From positions 62,001-126,000 of the forward strand of contig CAWKDK010000005.1 in assembly GCA_963848375.1 (NCBI GenBank): a stretch of DNA of 64,000 nucleotides. The letters are read 5' to 3'. Under the pieces are notes generated by a model, which was not told the origin of the DNA, made no database searches, and saw only the letters and a program-made list of their open reading frames with translations. The position numbers and the translations under genes are program-made. This document shows positions 63,164-64,000 of the stretch, in pieces. Every line of letters starts with the position of its first letter. The first letter of the stretch is position 1. This DNA comes from JAJPJE01 sp963848375 (GTDB taxonomy: Bacteria > Acidobacteriota > Terriglobia > Terriglobales > Acidobacteriaceae).

Positions 63164-64000
63164 GTGGCGAGTGGAGCTATTTCGGCCGCGCTATTGCGGC
63201 GTGAGTTGAGTGCGCGCAGCGAAGCGTTCGCACGGAAACACAATCTGCAATATCAGCTGAGTTATGGCGAAGCTCCGACGGTGGTGTTTCATCCCGGAGC
63301 CGATGGCCACGGCAATTTCCTACCTGAAACCTTCCAGGCAATTCAGAACAATGCGGCATGGTCGCGGCGTCTGAAGAAGACGCACACTGCCGGACGGACA
63401 TCGTTGCCGAAACTGTGGGATCACCGCTGGTGCGAACTGGATACGTGTAACAGCTCCGACGCGCTGCTGATGAATGTGTTTTGTCATCCCGAGACATTCG
63501 CGGATGGGCGGGTGGCGGGGATGCTGGGAATCGATGCAAACGTGCGGCCGGAATTTGGGGTGCGAGCGCGAGTGCCGATGAAGGAAGACCGGAGCGATCG
63601 GACCGAGGTCGACATGGTGCTTGGAAACTTGCTGGTGGAAGCGAAGCTGACGGAAAGCGATTTCCAGACGGCGTCGAAAGAACTGATGGAACGGTACACG
63701 GAGTTCGCTCGCGTGTTCGCCCGTCGAGAACTTCCGCGGCGCAATGGAAAATATGAGGGATATCAGTTGATCCGCAATGTGCTGGCCGCGCAGGCGGAGG
63801 GAGCGTCGTTCTGTTTGCTGGCAGATGCCAGGCGTCCTGATCTACGTGAGCAGTGGTTTGCGGTGATGCGCTGCGTACGTGTTGCAGAGTTGCGGACGCG
63901 ATGCAAGATGCTTACCTGGCAGGAACTGGCGGAAGTCCTGCCGGAGCGGTTGCAAGATTTTCTAGGAGAAAAGTACGGAATTGGTCCCTCTGTGTTTGCT
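63164..64000 (+). CDS. Probable PD-(D/E)XK restriction-type nuclease, 3' end outside window
   Basis: From GTG 63164 the frame stays open to the right edge (279 codons). The segment EVDMVLGNLLVEAKLTE fits a PD-(D/E)XK metal-binding core (Asp, then Glu-x-Lys), and the layout resembles PGN_0703-type putative restriction endonucleases, from memory. An ATAAAAT box just upstream may be its promoter. No methyltransferase is in view; it could lie beyond the edge. Probably a defence gene, but the call rests on one motif. Confidence 0.6.
   Translation, partial: MASGAISAALLRRELSARSEAFARKHNLQYQLSYGEAPTVVFHPGADGHGNFLPETFQAIQNNAAWSRRLKKTHTAGRTSLPKLWDHRWCELDTCNSSDALLMNVFCHPETFADGRVAGMLGIDANVRPEFGVRARVPMKEDRSDRTEVDMVLGNLLVEAKLTESDFQTASKELMERYTEFARVFARRELPRRNGKYEGYQLIRNVLAAQAEGASFCLLADARRPDLREQWFAVMRCVRVAELRTRCKMLTWQELAEVLPERLQDFLGEKYGIGPSVFA

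Overview
The window looks like a chromosomal segment of an acidobacterium of the class Terriglobia (subdivision 1, Koribacter-like). This is inferred from gene content and style, not from a marker gene. Supporting signs are high-GC, tightly packed genes with many ATGA/GTGA overlaps and GTG/TTG starts; a DUF1844 protein; He_PIG repeat, DUF4870 and Tat-exported flavoprotein genes; and numerous short dispersed intergenic repeats, including an element next to a small Cys/His-rich gene of a type I recall as multi-copy in this phylum. No rRNA, tRNA, CRISPR array, prophage or intact insertion sequence was found.

Layout. 0-5.2 kb: two consecutive ABC-2 exporter modules (ATPase-permease-ATPase-permease) behind a partial gene. 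5.3-16.7 kb: metabolic and surface genes (MFS transporter, He_PIG protein, ribF, PhnP-like hydrolase, DUF1844, YgfZ-like protein, isopropylmalate/tartrate dehydrogenase-family enzyme, Tat flavoprotein, TPR protein, exported HExxH protein). 16.7-28.8 kb: esterase lipoprotein, mtnP, a PfkB kinase, a membrane glycosyltransferase, MgtC, dapF, a REC-only regulator, the YebC regulator, a PagL-like protein, formiminotransferase-cyclodeaminase and secreted proteins.

28.9-37.9 kb: a complete arginine pathway in one direction, argR-argC-argB-argD-argF-argG-argH-GNAT(argA-like)-argJ. Most genes are translationally coupled, and palindromic ArgR-box-like sites lie in front of argR. The GNAT protein probably primes the acetyl cycle and ArgJ recycles the acetyl group.

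38-45 kb: an FHA-GAF-PP2C phosphatase, then a repeat-rich stretch holding the small Cys/His-rich gene, a phospholipase B/C45-like Ntn hydrolase and a penicillin acylase-type Ntn hydrolase. 45-53 kb: Fur regulator, DHH phosphoesterase and a signalling block (PAS histidine kinase, REC protein, HD-GYP regulator, OmpR-type regulator and a degenerate kinase-like gene). 52-64 kb: NUDIX, GAF, BtuF-like and radical SAM genes, NifU-like and DsrE proteins, M3 peptidase, HAD hydrolase, MobA-like transferase, CPBP-like membrane protein, TetR regulator with operator, Old Yellow Enzyme and, at the edge, a probable PD-(D/E)XK nuclease.

Two features stand out. First, at least eight genes are split by single-base frameshifts, all of the same polarity (one extra base). 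They include argH and argJ, so uncorrected insertion errors in the assembly are the most economical explanation. Second, a modular intergenic repeat keeps a fixed module order in several copies. It lies next to a second repeat type that forms the upstream region of the small Cys/His-rich gene, and one related repeat has entered the spacer peptide of the penicillin acylase gene in frame.
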